64,000 bases of DNA from Myxococcus stipitatus (GTDB lineage: Bacteria; Myxococcota; Myxococcia; Myxococcales; Myxococcaceae). The stretch is from assembly GCF_037414475.1 (NCBI RefSeq), contig NZ_CP147913.1:4030001-4094000 (forward strand), in the 5' to 3' direction. The notes below the pieces were generated by a model. The model had not been told where the DNA came from and made no database searches. It worked only from the letters and a program-made list of their open reading frames with translations. Below are positions 34,781 through 42,932 of the stretch, piece after piece. How positions within the stretch are numbered: position 1 is the stretch's first letter; each line of letters opens with the position of its first letter. Made by a program: the position numbers and the translations under genes.

Positions 34781-35989
34781 CTACTTCGGTACGGCCTTGA
34801 GCGAAGCCTTGCCGTCCTTGATGACGACCTTGAACTCCACCGCCTTCGCGTTGTGCTGCTTGAGCAGCTCCGGCACCTGCTTGCGCAACGTCGCCGCCAC
34901 GTTCTCGTAGGACAGCTTCGAGGTGTCCTCCTGGCAGCGGCGCTTCGCGGTGACGTAGGCGTCGTACACGGCCCGCAGCTTGTCGTCCGACATGCCGCCG
35001 CTCCCTCCCGCCGGAGCAGGAGGCCTGGGCGCCGCGGCCCCTGGCGCCGTCACCTTGGGCATCCCTCCAACGGCCCCCGCCGGCTTCGCGGTGGCCATCC
35101 CCGGAGGCACCGGTGCACTGCCTCTCGCGGGCGCGCCCCCCATCGGCGCCGTCACCGTCGGCAAGCCACGCGGCGGCGTCCCTGGCACTGGCGCCACCGT
35201 CGGCTGTCCACGCGGCGGTGTCCCCGCCACCGGCGCCACCGTCGACTGTCCACGCGGCGGTGTCCCCGCCACCGGCGCCACTGTCGGCTGTCCACGCGGC
35301 GGTGTCCCCGCCACCGGCGCCACAGAGGGCACCGGCGTCACGGGCGCCACACCCGGCACGCCCGTTCGCGCGACAGGCGCCACGCTCGGCATGGCCGGGG
35401 ACACGGAGACGGTCGCCGCGGGGGTTCCTCGGAACGGAGTCCCCGTGGGCGCGGACGCGGCAGCCGCCGCGATGGCCGCGGCCAGCGGGGGCTCGTTCAC
35501 CGGACGAGGCCGGACGAACTCCTCCACCTCCTCGAAGTCCATGTCGGAGATGTCTTCCGGCAGCTCCACCACGTTCTTCTTCGGGTCCTTCGAATCCTTC
35601 GCCCCTCCACCCCGAGCCTCCGCGCGGCGTCGCGCCTTGAAGAGGTCCCGCTTGTACGTGCCCGCCTCGATCTCCTGGAGCGTGCGCATCCAGAGCCGGT
35701 CGTACGTGAGGAACTTGTTGTGCAGCGTGCCCACCCGGAACTTGGCGGCCGTGCTGCGGATGAAGGAGCTCTTGAGCCGGTTCACCCGCTTCTTGAAATC
35801 GTCATGAGCCTTCGTGGGCGGATGACGGTCCGCGCCCATGAAGTACTGCTCGAAGAGGTTGCGCAATACAGCCAGCTCTGCCTCCAGAGCGTCGCACTCT
35901 TGCAGCACAGCCTCGCTGGAGCTGGTGTCCGCCAGGGGCTTCGCGGAGGGAGTCTTGGCGGCGGACTGTCGGGCGTCGGGGGGCGGCAT
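34781..35989 (-). CDS. Myxobacterial hypothetical with Pro/Ala/Gly-rich repeats
   Basis: 402 residues. The N-terminal domain (about 30-130) is helical and basic (AHDDFKKRVNRLKSSFIRST, FLTYDRLWMRTLQEI). An acidic hinge, then a ~180-residue linker of Ala, Pro, Gly, Thr and Val that includes 14-residue repeats (TVAPVAGTPPRGQP), then a compact C-terminal domain of about 75 residues (DDKLRAVYDAYVTAKRRCQ to VEFKVVIKDGKASLKAVPK). The two ordered domains with a long linker recur in myxobacterial hypothetical proteins of unknown role. ATG 35989 starts MPPPDARQSAAKTPSA. It may bind nucleic acid or ribosomes (basic ends), but that is inference. Confidence 0.78.
   Translation of the reverse strand: MPPPDARQSAAKTPSAKPLADTSSSEAVLQECDALEAELAVLRNLFEQYFMGADRHPPTKAHDDFKKRVNRLKSSFIRSTAAKFRVGTLHNKFLTYDRLWMRTLQEIEAGTYKRDLFKARRRAEARGGGAKDSKDPKKNVVELPEDISDMDFEEVEEFVRPRPVNEPPLAAAIAAAAASAPTGTPFRGTPAATVSVSPAMPSVAPVARTGVPGVAPVTPVPSVAPVAGTPPRGQPTVAPVAGTPPRGQSTVAPVAGTPPRGQPTVAPVPGTPPRGLPTVTAPMGGAPARGSAPVPPGMATAKPAGAVGGMPKVTAPGAAAPRPPAPAGGSGGMSDDKLRAVYDAYVTAKRRCQEDTSKLSYENVAATLRKQVPELLKQHNAKAVEFKVVIKDGKASLKAVPK
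35156..35323 (-). repeat. Four 42-base tandem repeats
   Basis: Four tandem units of 42 bases at 35156-35197, 35198-35239, 35240-35281 and 35282-35323, in frame within the linker of the gene at 34781-35989. Units two to four differ by only one or two bases. Each encodes TVAPVAGTPPRGQP or a close variant. The near identity implies recent expansion, so copy number is expected to vary between strains. Confidence 0.92.
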
Positions 35990-36030
35990 GACGTCTCAGA
36001 GTGTCCCCAACCCGCGCCCGGGGATCAACC

Positions 36031-37341
36031 TCACGCCGCCGACGGTGTAGGGCCCAGTCCGCCCGAGGGCTCGGCCCCCACCCCTCGCCGCCCCTTCTGG
36101 TAGAGCAGCGTCGCCCCGAAGGCGAACATGCACAGCGAGATGAACTGGCTGGTCGAGATGTTGTACCAGGCCTCCAACGGCACCACCTCCGCCAGCCCCT
36201 GGGCCCCCAGCGACTCCAGGAGGCCGTGCAGCGTGCCTCGCTCCACGTCGCCCCGGAACAGCTCCACCGTGCTGCGCAGCACCGCGTAGGCCATCAGCCA
36301 CAGCGCGAAAATCTGCCCGTGGAAGCGGCGGAAGCGCCGCGCATACAGGAGCCCCACGAAGAGGCCCAGCTGCCCCAGCGATTCGAAGAGCTGCGTGGGA
36401 TAGACGCCCAGCGTGTGCCCGTGCTGGAGCACCCAGTCGGAGATGCGCACCGCCTCGGGGACCGCCTGATGGAGCACCTGCCCCGTCGACTCCACGACGA
36501 AGCGCGTGTCCTCCACCTGTGACGAGTACGCCAGGCTGGACGCGTTCCCCACCCGCCCCAGGAGGTCCTGCGCGAGCCCCGCACCCGGAAAGTGCACCGC
36601 GGTCACCGAGCCCGCGGGCGCCACGTCCCCCCAGCAGCACCCCGCACTGAAGCACCCCAACCGCCCCAGGCACTGGCCCAACGACACCGTGGGGATGCAC
36701 ACATCCGCCAGCCGCAGGAAGTCCATGCCATGCGCGCGCGCGAAGAACCACGCCGCCACCGCCGCGCCAATCAGGCCGCCGTAGAAGACGAGCCCTCCGC
36801 CCAGCGAGAGCACCTGCGTCCAGTCGCGCGCGTAGTCCTTCCAGTTCACCAGCACGAAGAGCAGGCGGCTGCCACCAATGCCTCCCACGAGCAGCCAGAA
36901 GGCCATGTCCATCACCTGCTCGCGCTTCTTGGGGCCCTCGACGTCCACCCACTGGCCATCCACCTGCTTCAGCTGTCGCCACTCATCCTGGGCGAGCCGG
37001 CCCGCCACCGTCAGCGCCGTCATGAAGCCCGTCGCCAGGAGCACGCCATAGGTGTGCAGCGGGATGCCCTCGCCCTTGCCTCCCGGGAAGGCCTCCGCGG
37101 GCAGCGCGTACTTCAAGCCGAACCACGCCAGCACCGCGCCCGCGACACCAAAGCCCGCGGCGCGCAGCACGCGGTCCGTGATGTTCACCGGAGCCCGCAC
37201 CCGCGTCTTCGCGTCCAACTCACCCTGCGCGCCCCGCCACCCGTTGAAGACGATGTAGCCCACCGTGCCCACGGCCACCGCGTACAAGAGCAGCTGCGCC
37301 CACAAGCTGGTGAAGGTGAAGCGGAAGAGGACGGGGAGCAT
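36031..37341 (-). CDS. lgt: Prolipoprotein diacylglyceryl transferase
   Basis: Adds diacylglycerol to the lipobox Cys of prolipoproteins, the first step of lipoprotein maturation, in the inner membrane. The 436-residue product is much longer than E. coli Lgt (291) because of an extra N-terminal ~90 residues and insertions. Recognisable are HTYGVLLATGF near residue 90, GGLVFYGGLIGAAVAAW, and SLGQCLGRLGCFSAGCCWG in place of the usual GRLGNF-type signature, with YPTQLFESLGQL and FRGDVERG following. ATG 37341 is preferred over a TTG ten codons upstream. lspA lies 66 bases upstream in the same direction, so the lipoprotein-maturation genes are together. Confidence 0.93.
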   Translation of the reverse strand: MLPVLFRFTFTSLWAQLLLYAVAVGTVGYIVFNGWRGAQGELDAKTRVRAPVNITDRVLRAAGFGVAGAVLAWFGLKYALPAEAFPGGKGEGIPLHTYGVLLATGFMTALTVAGRLAQDEWRQLKQVDGQWVDVEGPKKREQVMDMAFWLLVGGIGGSRLLFVLVNWKDYARDWTQVLSLGGGLVFYGGLIGAAVAAWFFARAHGMDFLRLADVCIPTVSLGQCLGRLGCFSAGCCWGDVAPAGSVTAVHFPGAGLAQDLLGRVGNASSLAYSSQVEDTRFVVESTGQVLHQAVPEAVRISDWVLQHGHTLGVYPTQLFESLGQLGLFVGLLYARRFRRFHGQIFALWLMAYAVLRSTVELFRGDVERGTLHGLLESLGAQGLAEVVPLEAWYNISTSQFISLCMFAFGATLLYQKGRRGVGAEPSGGLGPTPSAA

Positions 37342-37407
37342 GGAGACCTGCCGGAAGGCGAGGGAAGGCAACGCGGGGACAGCTCAGGCCCGCCACGACG
37401 AGAGACT

Positions 37408-38019
37408 TCAGGCGGCCTTGGTCGGCGCCGAGGTGGGCTTCTCCTTGCGGACGAAGGCATCCACCAGCAGGAGCCCCACACCCACGCAGATGGCCGAGTC
37501 GGCGATGTTGAACGACGGCCACGCCGCCTTGTCGAACCAGTGCGCTTCCAGGAAGTCGATGACGAAGCCCCGCGCCAACCGGTCGATGTAGTTGCCCAGC
37601 GCGCCACCCAGGACGAGCGGCAGGCCCCACAGCGCCCACTTCTCCGCCGGGTCCGAGCCAGACAGCTTGCGGAAGTAGAAGACGATGAGGACCACCGCGC
37701 CCAGGCTCACGATGTGGAAGAGCGGCCCCCGCTTGTCCGGGGACATGCTCCGGAACAGGCCCCACGCGGCGCCCGGGTTCTCCGCGTAGCGCAGGCGGAA
37801 GAAGTTCTCGGAGACCTCGATGCTGCGGCGAGGACGATAGTGCAGGCCGTCGTAGCCCTGCGGGGGCGGCTCGCCGAACATGGCGCCCAGGCGCCCGCCC
37901 AGCGTCTCCTGCCCTTGCATCTGGGAGGTCAGCTCGCGGACGACCAGATACTTCGTCCACTGGTCCAGCACGATGACGCCAAGGGCGACGACTAGGAGGA
38001 TGACGTATTTGCGAGGCAC
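37408..38019 (-). CDS. lspA: Lipoprotein signal peptidase II, copy 1
   Basis: A 203-residue aspartic peptidase of the inner membrane that removes signal peptides from diacylglyceryl-prolipoproteins. The first helix has DQWTKYLVV, and the two catalytic Asp lie in GNYIDRLARGFVIDFL and FNIADSAICVGVGLLL, the family signatures. It is longer than E. coli LspA (164) because of a ~40-residue loop (residues 30-75). It follows the second copy by 32 bases and precedes lgt. Myxobacteria that make the LspA inhibitor myxovirescin carry extra lspA copies, so duplication could relate to resistance, though no such cluster is seen here. Confidence 0.96.
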   Translation of the reverse strand: MPRKYVILLVVALGVIVLDQWTKYLVVRELTSQMQGQETLGGRLGAMFGEPPPQGYDGLHYRPRRSIEVSENFFRLRYAENPGAAWGLFRSMSPDKRGPLFHIVSLGAVVLIVFYFRKLSGSDPAEKWALWGLPLVLGGALGNYIDRLARGFVIDFLEAHWFDKAAWPSFNIADSAICVGVGLLLVDAFVRKEKPTSAPTKAA

Positions 38020-38051
38020 GGCCCGGGCTTACACCACGAGGCCCCCGCCCG

Positions 38052-38675
38052 TCACGGATTGGGGCTCTGTGTCAGCGGCGCGCCCACGGGCTCCGGACGG
38101 CGCACCCGCAGCGAGTCCAGCAGCATGAAGGCCACGCCCACGCAGATGGCCGCGTCGGCCACGTTGAAGGTGGGCCAGCGCATGCCCGGCTGGTTGCGCC
38201 AATGCCAGTCGATGAAGTCGATGACGTAGCCACGAATCAGCCGGTCCAGGAAGTTGCCCAGCGCGCCGCCCGTGATGAGCGCCAGCGCCAGACGCACCAG
38301 CCGCTGGTCCATGGAGGTGCGGCGGTACATCAGGAAGATGAACGACAGCGCCGCCAGGCTCACGACATGGAAGAACACCCGACGCACGCTGTCCGGCAGG
38401 TTGGCGAACAGGCCCCACGCGGCACCCGGGTTCTCCACGTAGCGGAAGTGCCAGTAGTCCTCGATGAAGCGATAGGGCCGGGTCACCCGCCGCTCACCTT
38501 CCGGGGGCGGGTTGTTGTCCAGGTTGTGCTGGGTCAGGAACCCCGTCACCCGCGCGAGCCCCTCCCGCCCATCCAGGGCATCCGTCAGCCGGGACACAGC
38601 CAGATACTTGGTCACCTGGTCGGCGAGGAGCACCGTGGTGGCCACGAGGAAGAGGAGGCGAAGGGAGGCTTTCAT
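38052..38675 (-). CDS. lspA: Lipoprotein signal peptidase II, copy 2
   Basis: A 207-residue second LspA with the same layout: DQVTKYLAV in helix one, an extended first periplasmic loop of about 45 residues (LDNNPPPEGERRVTRPY), ENPGAAWGLFANLP, and the catalytic Asp in GNFLDRLIRGYVIDFIDW and FNVADAAICVGVAFMLL. About half of the residues match copy 1, so they are old paralogues. ATG 38675 follows AAGCCTCCC-type sequence weakly; an upstream in-frame extension lacks a signal and is discarded. First gene of a leftward set lspA-lspA-lgt. Confidence 0.95.
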   Translation of the reverse strand: MKASLRLLFLVATTVLLADQVTKYLAVSRLTDALDGREGLARVTGFLTQHNLDNNPPPEGERRVTRPYRFIEDYWHFRYVENPGAAWGLFANLPDSVRRVFFHVVSLAALSFIFLMYRRTSMDQRLVRLALALITGGALGNFLDRLIRGYVIDFIDWHWRNQPGMRWPTFNVADAAICVGVAFMLLDSLRVRRPEPVGAPLTQSPNP

Positions 38676-38796
38676 GACGCGTCCCTGTCCTCTAACCCGC
38701 CCCCAGCAGCCCTGACAACCCAGAGAGCCCAACACCCCGGAGGCAGCCTGCCTGCTCTGTCTCCCGGCCAGCGCTTCTTTGGGGCATGGTGGAGGC

Positions 38797-39174
38797 ATGT
38801 CGCCTGTTGAGCCTCCCGTGAATCCCCCAGTCTCCGACACATCCCCACCCACGCCGACCCAGCCAGCCAAGGCCAAGAAGCCGTCGCTCATGGCGCGCTT
38901 CAAGAACCTGATGGTGGAATACGGCCCCGTGGCCATCGCGACGAACTTCGCCCTCTTGGGGCTGATGTTCGCGGGCTTCTACGTGGCCATCGAGATGGGC
39001 TTCCAGCCATCGAGCACGGGCGCGAAGGTGGGCACGTTCGCCGCAGCCTACGCGGCAACGCAGGTGGTGAAGCCCCTGCGGTTCGCGGCGGTGTTCGTGC
39101 TCACGCCGCTCATCGCTCGCATCCCGGCCGTGGCCCGATTCCTCGAGCGCAACAAGCACAAGTGGAGCCTCTGA
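38797..39174 (+). CDS. DUF1279/FAM210-like membrane protein
   Basis: A 125-residue protein. The first ~35 residues are Pro/Ser rich and disordered (MSPVEPPVNPPVSDTSPPTPTQ). Then a basic amphipathic stretch (SLMARFKNLMVEYGPVAI) leads to one or two membrane helices (LLGLMFAGFYVAIEMG, VVKPLRFAAVFVLTPLIARI), the DUF1279 pattern that is also found in mitochondrial FAM210 proteins. Function unknown. ATG 38797 has GGTGGAGGC just upstream. Convergent with the nuclease-like lipoprotein gene. Confidence 0.8.
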   Translation: MSPVEPPVNPPVSDTSPPTPTQPAKAKKPSLMARFKNLMVEYGPVAIATNFALLGLMFAGFYVAIEMGFQPSSTGAKVGTFAAAYAATQVVKPLRFAAVFVLTPLIARIPAVARFLERNKHKWSL

Positions 39175-39180
39175 CCGGAC

Positions 39181-39206
39181 GCGGCGGCTCAAGCCTGGGC
39201 CGCCGC
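39181..39206. terminator. Bidirectional terminator hairpin
   Basis: GCGGCGGC-TCAAGCCTGG-GCCGCCGC, an eight-base G/C stem between convergent genes. No T tract, so it may be rho-assisted. Confidence 0.55.
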
Positions 39207-39232
39207 GCCACGGTGTACCGCCTGGGGTGCGG

Positions 39233-40597
39233 CTAGTTCGGGACGACGAAGTCCTTCACCACGCCCATGTGCTGCATGTTGGAGGCGGCGCTGTCACCCG
39301 ACTGCACCGGGGCAATCTCCGACAGCGGCTGATAGACGCGGCTGTCGAGCACCAGGCCCGCCGGGAACCGGCTGGAGCCGATGACCGTGGCCGTGCGGTA
39401 CTGGTTCAGGTCCGCGTCCACCAGCACGTGGTCATAGGGCTTGGCGCGCGCGGAGTTGGTGCCCGTCTTGCCATTGTGGTCCGCGGGGTACGGAGAGGAC
39501 GTGACGACCAGCTCCGAGAACGTGCCGAAGCAGGACTCGCTGAAGGAGTCGGTGTTGAGGTCGCCACCGATGGCCAGGTAGTCGGACGCGGGGACCTTCC
39601 CCTTGATGTAATTGACCAGGTTGCGAGCCTCCGTGTTGCGCACGCTGGCGCTGCGCGTCAGCAGGTGCACGCTCACGACCCAGAGGTCCTTCGGCCCCGG
39701 GATGTCGATGCGCGCCCACGCGAAGTCGCGGTTGCTGACTTCCACGTCCGTCCACTCGCCCGACTCGATGATGGGCCAGCGGCTGATGATGCCGTTGGGA
39801 ATCTGCGCGCCGGTCTCCCGATAGTACGAGAACTCCGGACCGAACGTCGTCTGCACCATCTCGCGGATATCCGCGGTGGAGTTGTTCTTGTAATTGAACT
39901 CCTGGATGAGCACGACATCGGGGTTCACGCCCTGCATCAGACGGATGCCGTGGCCCGGGTCGTAGTCCTGCCCGTTTCCGCTCGTGAGGTTCGACGCCAT
40001 GATGCGGATGTTCGTGGAGCCGCCACCGGAACCCGCGTCGGAGCCAGAGCCCGCGTCCGGTTCGGAACCCGCGTCCGTGCCGGAATCAGGGACAGGGCCC
40101 GCGTCCGTTCCCGCATCCGTGCCGGAGCCGGCATCCGAGCCCGCGTCGGTGACGGTGCCCGCGTCATCGCTGCCCGCGTCGCCCGTGCCCGAACCCGCGT
40201 CGTCGTTGCCCGCGTCGCCCGGGCCCGCGTCGGGCTTGTCGCCGCCGTCGGGGGAAGAGCCGCCGTCGTCCTGCGGTCCCGCCTCGCAGACTTCCGTGGG
40301 CAGACAGTAGGACGCCGAGCCCGCGCCGCCCGTGGGGCAGCACGAGGCCGCCGACGAACCACATGCGGCCTGCACCTGGCAGGGGCGCACACAGATGGCG
40401 CGGTCATAGTGCGGAACAAAGCGGCACTCCTCGCCCGCGGCGCACGCCGACGCCTGGCTCGGGTTGCAGTCCTTCCACAGGACGCCGCCGTCCTCGGTGG
40501 GATGCGGAACCTTGGGCGGGTTGGAGTCTCCGCACGCAAGTGCAAACAGCGTGAGCGTCAGCGACGCACACGCGAGATAGGAAAGGGTCTTCTTCAT
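39233..40597 (-). CDS. Secreted EEP-family nuclease-like lipoprotein
   Basis: 454 residues. A lipoprotein signal (MKKTLSYLACASLTLTLFALAC, lipobox ALAC) is followed by a Cys-rich module of about 75 residues (CAAGEECRFVPHYDRAICVRPCQVQA...). Then comes a ~75-residue linker of Asp, Ala, Gly, Ser and Thr repeats (such as GDAGSDDAGTVTDAG). The C-terminal ~240 residues form an endonuclease/exonuclease/phosphatase domain: IRIMASNLTSGNG, VVLIQEFNYKNN with metal Glu, LWVVSVHLLTRSA, GGDLNTDSF and a final PADHNGKTGTNSARAKPYDHVLVD. Likely a Mg2+ nuclease or phosphodiesterase on the cell surface. It could act on extracellular DNA. Confidence 0.88.
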   Translation of the reverse strand: MKKTLSYLACASLTLTLFALACGDSNPPKVPHPTEDGGVLWKDCNPSQASACAAGEECRFVPHYDRAICVRPCQVQAACGSSAASCCPTGGAGSASYCLPTEVCEAGPQDDGGSSPDGGDKPDAGPGDAGNDDAGSGTGDAGSDDAGTVTDAGSDAGSGTDAGTDAGPVPDSGTDAGSEPDAGSGSDAGSGGGSTNIRIMASNLTSGNGQDYDPGHGIRLMQGVNPDVVLIQEFNYKNNSTADIREMVQTTFGPEFSYYRETGAQIPNGIISRWPIIESGEWTDVEVSNRDFAWARIDIPGPKDLWVVSVHLLTRSASVRNTEARNLVNYIKGKVPASDYLAIGGDLNTDSFSESCFGTFSELVVTSSPYPADHNGKTGTNSARAKPYDHVLVDADLNQYRTATVIGSSRFPAGLVLDSRVYQPLSEIAPVQSGDSAASNMQHMGVVKDFVVPN

Positions 40598-40822
40598 GCG
40601 CCCGGCCTGCTTCCGAGATGACAGTTCAAAGGGTTGGCTCCGCCTGCTGCGACCGGCACGCGGATGAGGCGAGCAGTATAGTGGACCTGTTGGGTTACAG
40701 TCCCGCAATATACCGTAATCTCGAATGTTTACAGTGGTGAAACCTGAGTCACAGTTCACCCCGATGCGCACCCATTCCAGCTTCGCAGTCTCAGTGCCTC
40801 CAGAAGTTTGGAGACTCCGCCC

Positions 40823-41536
40823 GTGGTGAGCGTGAAGTTCCACGGGAGGTTGAACGACTTCCTTCCTCCGGAGAAGCGAGGCACGCAGTTGGAGGTGACG
40901 CCGCTTGGCTCACCTTCCGTCAAGGACCTCCTCGAGTCGCTGGGGCCGCCGCATCCCGAGATGGGTGAGGTGCGCGTCGACGGCGTCACCGTGGAGTTCG
41001 GGCACAGGCTCGCGCCGGGATCACAGGTGGAGGCCTTTCCGTCCATGCGACGCGAGCAAGGGGCTCCGCGCTTCGTCCTGGATGTGGGGTTGGGGCGGCT
41101 GTCGGGGTTCCTCCGGATGCTGGGCTTCGACACGCTCTGGAGGAACGACTTCCAGGACGACGAGCTGGCGCACATCTCGAGCACCGAGGGCCGCATCCTG
41201 CTGACGCGAGACATCGGTGTGCTCAAGCGCGGCGAGGTGAGCCAGGGCTATTTCCCTCGGGCGACGGACCCGGCGGAGCAGTTGGTGGAGGTGGTCCGGC
41301 GGTATGGGCTGGGCACTCGGATGAGCCCGTTCTCCCGATGTATCGCCTGCAACGCGCCCCTGTCTCACGCGGAGCCGCATGAGGTGGCGGGGCGTGTTCC
41401 CGAAGGTGTCGCGGAGCGACACTCGCGCTTCCAACAGTGCCCGGGCTGCCGCCGGGTCTTCTGGCCCGGCACGCATCAGGAGCGGATGCAGGCATTGGTG
41501 GACCGACTGCGCACCTTGGAAGCCGAGGAAGGCTGA
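40823..41536 (+). CDS. Mut7-C RNase-domain protein with ubiquitin-like N-terminus
   Basis: 237 residues. Residues 1-80 (VKFHGRLNDFLPPEKRGTQLEV) form a ThiS/ubiquitin-like domain. Residues 85-235 form a Mut7-C PIN-like RNase domain: FVLDVGLGRLSGFLRMLGFDT, EGRILLTRDIGVLKRG, then a zinc ribbon with CIACNAPL and CPGCRRVFWPG. The order is the usual one for bacterial Mut7-C proteins, whose role in RNA decay is presumed. GTG 40823 has GGAG nine bases upstream. A TTG at 40808 is also possible. Divergent from the nuclease lipoprotein gene. Confidence 0.9.
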   Translation: MVSVKFHGRLNDFLPPEKRGTQLEVTPLGSPSVKDLLESLGPPHPEMGEVRVDGVTVEFGHRLAPGSQVEAFPSMRREQGAPRFVLDVGLGRLSGFLRMLGFDTLWRNDFQDDELAHISSTEGRILLTRDIGVLKRGEVSQGYFPRATDPAEQLVEVVRRYGLGTRMSPFSRCIACNAPLSHAEPHEVAGRVPEGVAERHSRFQQCPGCRRVFWPGTHQERMQALVDRLRTLEAEEG

Positions 41537-41540
41537 TCCA

Positions 41541-41618
41541 CACCTCGCAATCCGCGGGGACCTCGCACTTTTTGCGAGGTCATCAATGCCTCAGACCCAG
41601 GGTTGGGGAACCTCGCAC
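41541..41618. promoter_or_regulatory. Repeated CCTCGCA operator-like sites
   Basis: Four copies of ACCTCGCA or its complement lie within 80 bases: 41542-41549, 41560-41567, inverted at 41573-41580, and 41610-41617. The second and third form a perfect nine-base inverted repeat, GACCTCGCA-CTTTT-TGCGAGGTC (41559-41581). The cluster stands 37-110 bases upstream of a sigma-54-type promoter for the pilus operon, where an activator would bind. The inverted repeat could also end the preceding gene's transcript. No bound protein can be named. Confidence 0.55.
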
Positions 41619-41654
41619 GGAAAGAATTTCAGCAGGTTATGCCCTTGGTGTAGT

Positions 41655-41670
41655 GGGCATATGGGTTGCT
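41655..41670 (+). promoter_or_regulatory. Sigma-54 promoter of the pilX-fimU operon
   Basis: GGGCATATGGGTTGCT matches the -24/-12 pattern (TGGCACG, four bases, TTGCW): GG and GC are ten bases apart, with GGCA and TTGCT conserved. The ATG of pilX is 57 bases further on. Direct counting of GG-N10-GC supports the call. Transcription start would be near 41681. Confidence 0.65.
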
Positions 41671-41726
41671 TAATGTACGGAAATTCCACCACTCCCCCGC
41701 TTGGGGCGGGGCAGAGGAGCAGTGAG

Positions 41727-42437
41727 ATGCCGTCCCAGAACAAGGCCCGGAATCGAGCGAACCGGGGATTCACGCTGCTCGTCGCGCTCGGGGTCGTCAT
41801 GGTCGTGACGATGGCGGTGATGTTGAGCTACCGGGTGGTGGGACGCGAGGCTGACACCCAGGCGGATACGCGCCGGCAGAAGGAAGCTTTCTTCGCGGCG
41901 GAGGCGGGTCTGGCCGAAGGGCGCGAGGCCATCCGGCTGCGGCTGCGCAACGACCAGACCTACTCGCGCGTGCTCACCGACCTCAACGCCGCCGTGGTGG
42001 CGGAACTCGGAATCGCGGGCGCCGTTCCCGCATGGCGCGAACTCCTGCCGGGAGCAGGCGCGGGCAACTGGAACTACCTGAGCTTGTCACCGGCATCGCT
42101 GCAGCCCACGGAGAAAGCCAGCGGGGGAGGAGAGCCGTACGTCGACTACCCCGAGCAGAACAACGTTCGCTACCGCGTCTTCGTGCGGGATGACGTCGAC
42201 GATGCGAGCGAAACCACCGACGCCAATGGGCAGGTGTGGATTGCCGCCGTCGGCGAAGTCGTGAACGCCCAGGGTCGTCCCACGCGCGCCATCGTCCAAG
42301 CGCTCGTCTCCAACCAGAACGCGCCCGTGGCCAACAGCCCTGGCTGCGCCAGCCGCGGTTGCGGCCCGGACAACACCTTCAACAACACTCAAGACCAAAG
42401 CGCCCCCGACACCAGCGTCGTGCGCACCCTTCCCTAA
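41727..42437 (+). CDS. pilX: Minor pilin PilX
   Basis: A 236-residue pilin-like protein, first gene of the operon. A type III signal is cut after Gly in NRG/FTLLVALGVVMVV. Glu at +5 is absent (Val), as usual in PilX/GspK-type minor pilins. The transmembrane stalk is followed by an EAGLAEGREA helix and a globular domain with a C-terminal SRGCGPDN disulphide candidate (GCASRGC). PilX is a tip-complex subunit of type IVa pili that helps prime assembly. GAGGAG precedes ATG 41727. It sits 24 bases before tfcP. Confidence 0.9.
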   Translation: MPSQNKARNRANRGFTLLVALGVVMVVTMAVMLSYRVVGREADTQADTRRQKEAFFAAEAGLAEGREAIRLRLRNDQTYSRVLTDLNAAVVAELGIAGAVPAWRELLPGAGAGNWNYLSLSPASLQPTEKASGGGEPYVDYPEQNNVRYRVFVRDDVDDASETTDANGQVWIAAVGEVVNAQGRPTRAIVQALVSNQNAPVANSPGCASRGCGPDNTFNNTQDQSAPDTSVVRTLP

Positions 42438-42461
42438 GCCCCTCAGTCTCGCGAGTTCCCC

Positions 42462-42932
42462 ATGAAATCCATTCCTCTCCTCGCGCTCATGCTGTTGCCC
42501 GGCTTCGCCCATGCGAACGACGCGGGCAAGAACGCCTTCGACAGAGTCTGCGCGGGCTGTCACACCATCGCGCCGCCTACCGCGCAGACTCAACACCTCA
42601 ACAAGACGGGAGGCCCTGAGACTCCCCGGCAGGCGGGCGAACGCCGATACGAGTTGGGTGGCCTCGTCCACAAGCGCACGCCCGAGCAGCTCCAGGCCTG
42701 GATTCTGGCCCCCAGCCAGGTCCAGAAGAACACGCGCTGCGACACCCGAGGCATCACGCCCGCCGAGCGGGACGAGGTGCACGCCTACCTGCTTCTCAGT
42801 GCCCAGCCTCCTCCGCCCACCCGCGATGAACTGCTGCAACAGCAGCTCGCGGAAGAGCTCTCCAACCGCCGCGCGAAGAAGAACGCGTCGCCCCATCCGT
42901 CTTCGTCCCGCCCTGACCAGGGGAAGAAGTAA
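42462..42932 (+). CDS. tfcP: TfcP, noncanonical c-type cytochrome for pilus assembly
   Basis: 156 residues with a signal peptide (MKSIPLLALMLLPGFAHA). The mature protein carries one c-haem motif CAGCH (residues 30-34) in an otherwise cytochrome-c-like fold: DAGKNAFDRVCAGCHTI and RGITPAERDEVHAYLLL. Where class I cytochromes have the distal Met, this one has Cys (VQKNTRCDTRG), consistent with the His/Cys haem reported for Myxococcus TfcP. A charged extension of about 45 residues follows. TfcP helps PilY1 bind calcium when calcium is low. Its stop overlaps the PilY1 start (TAATG), so both are made together. Confidence 0.9.
   Translation: MKSIPLLALMLLPGFAHANDAGKNAFDRVCAGCHTIAPPTAQTQHLNKTGGPETPRQAGERRYELGGLVHKRTPEQLQAWILAPSQVQKNTRCDTRGITPAERDEVHAYLLLSAQPPPPTRDELLQQQLAEELSNRRAKKNASPHPSSSRPDQGKK

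Noticed and set aside
35156-35323. Possible CRISPR-like direct repeats.
   Set aside because: The 42-base units abut without spacers, are in frame and code for a Pro/Gly repeat.
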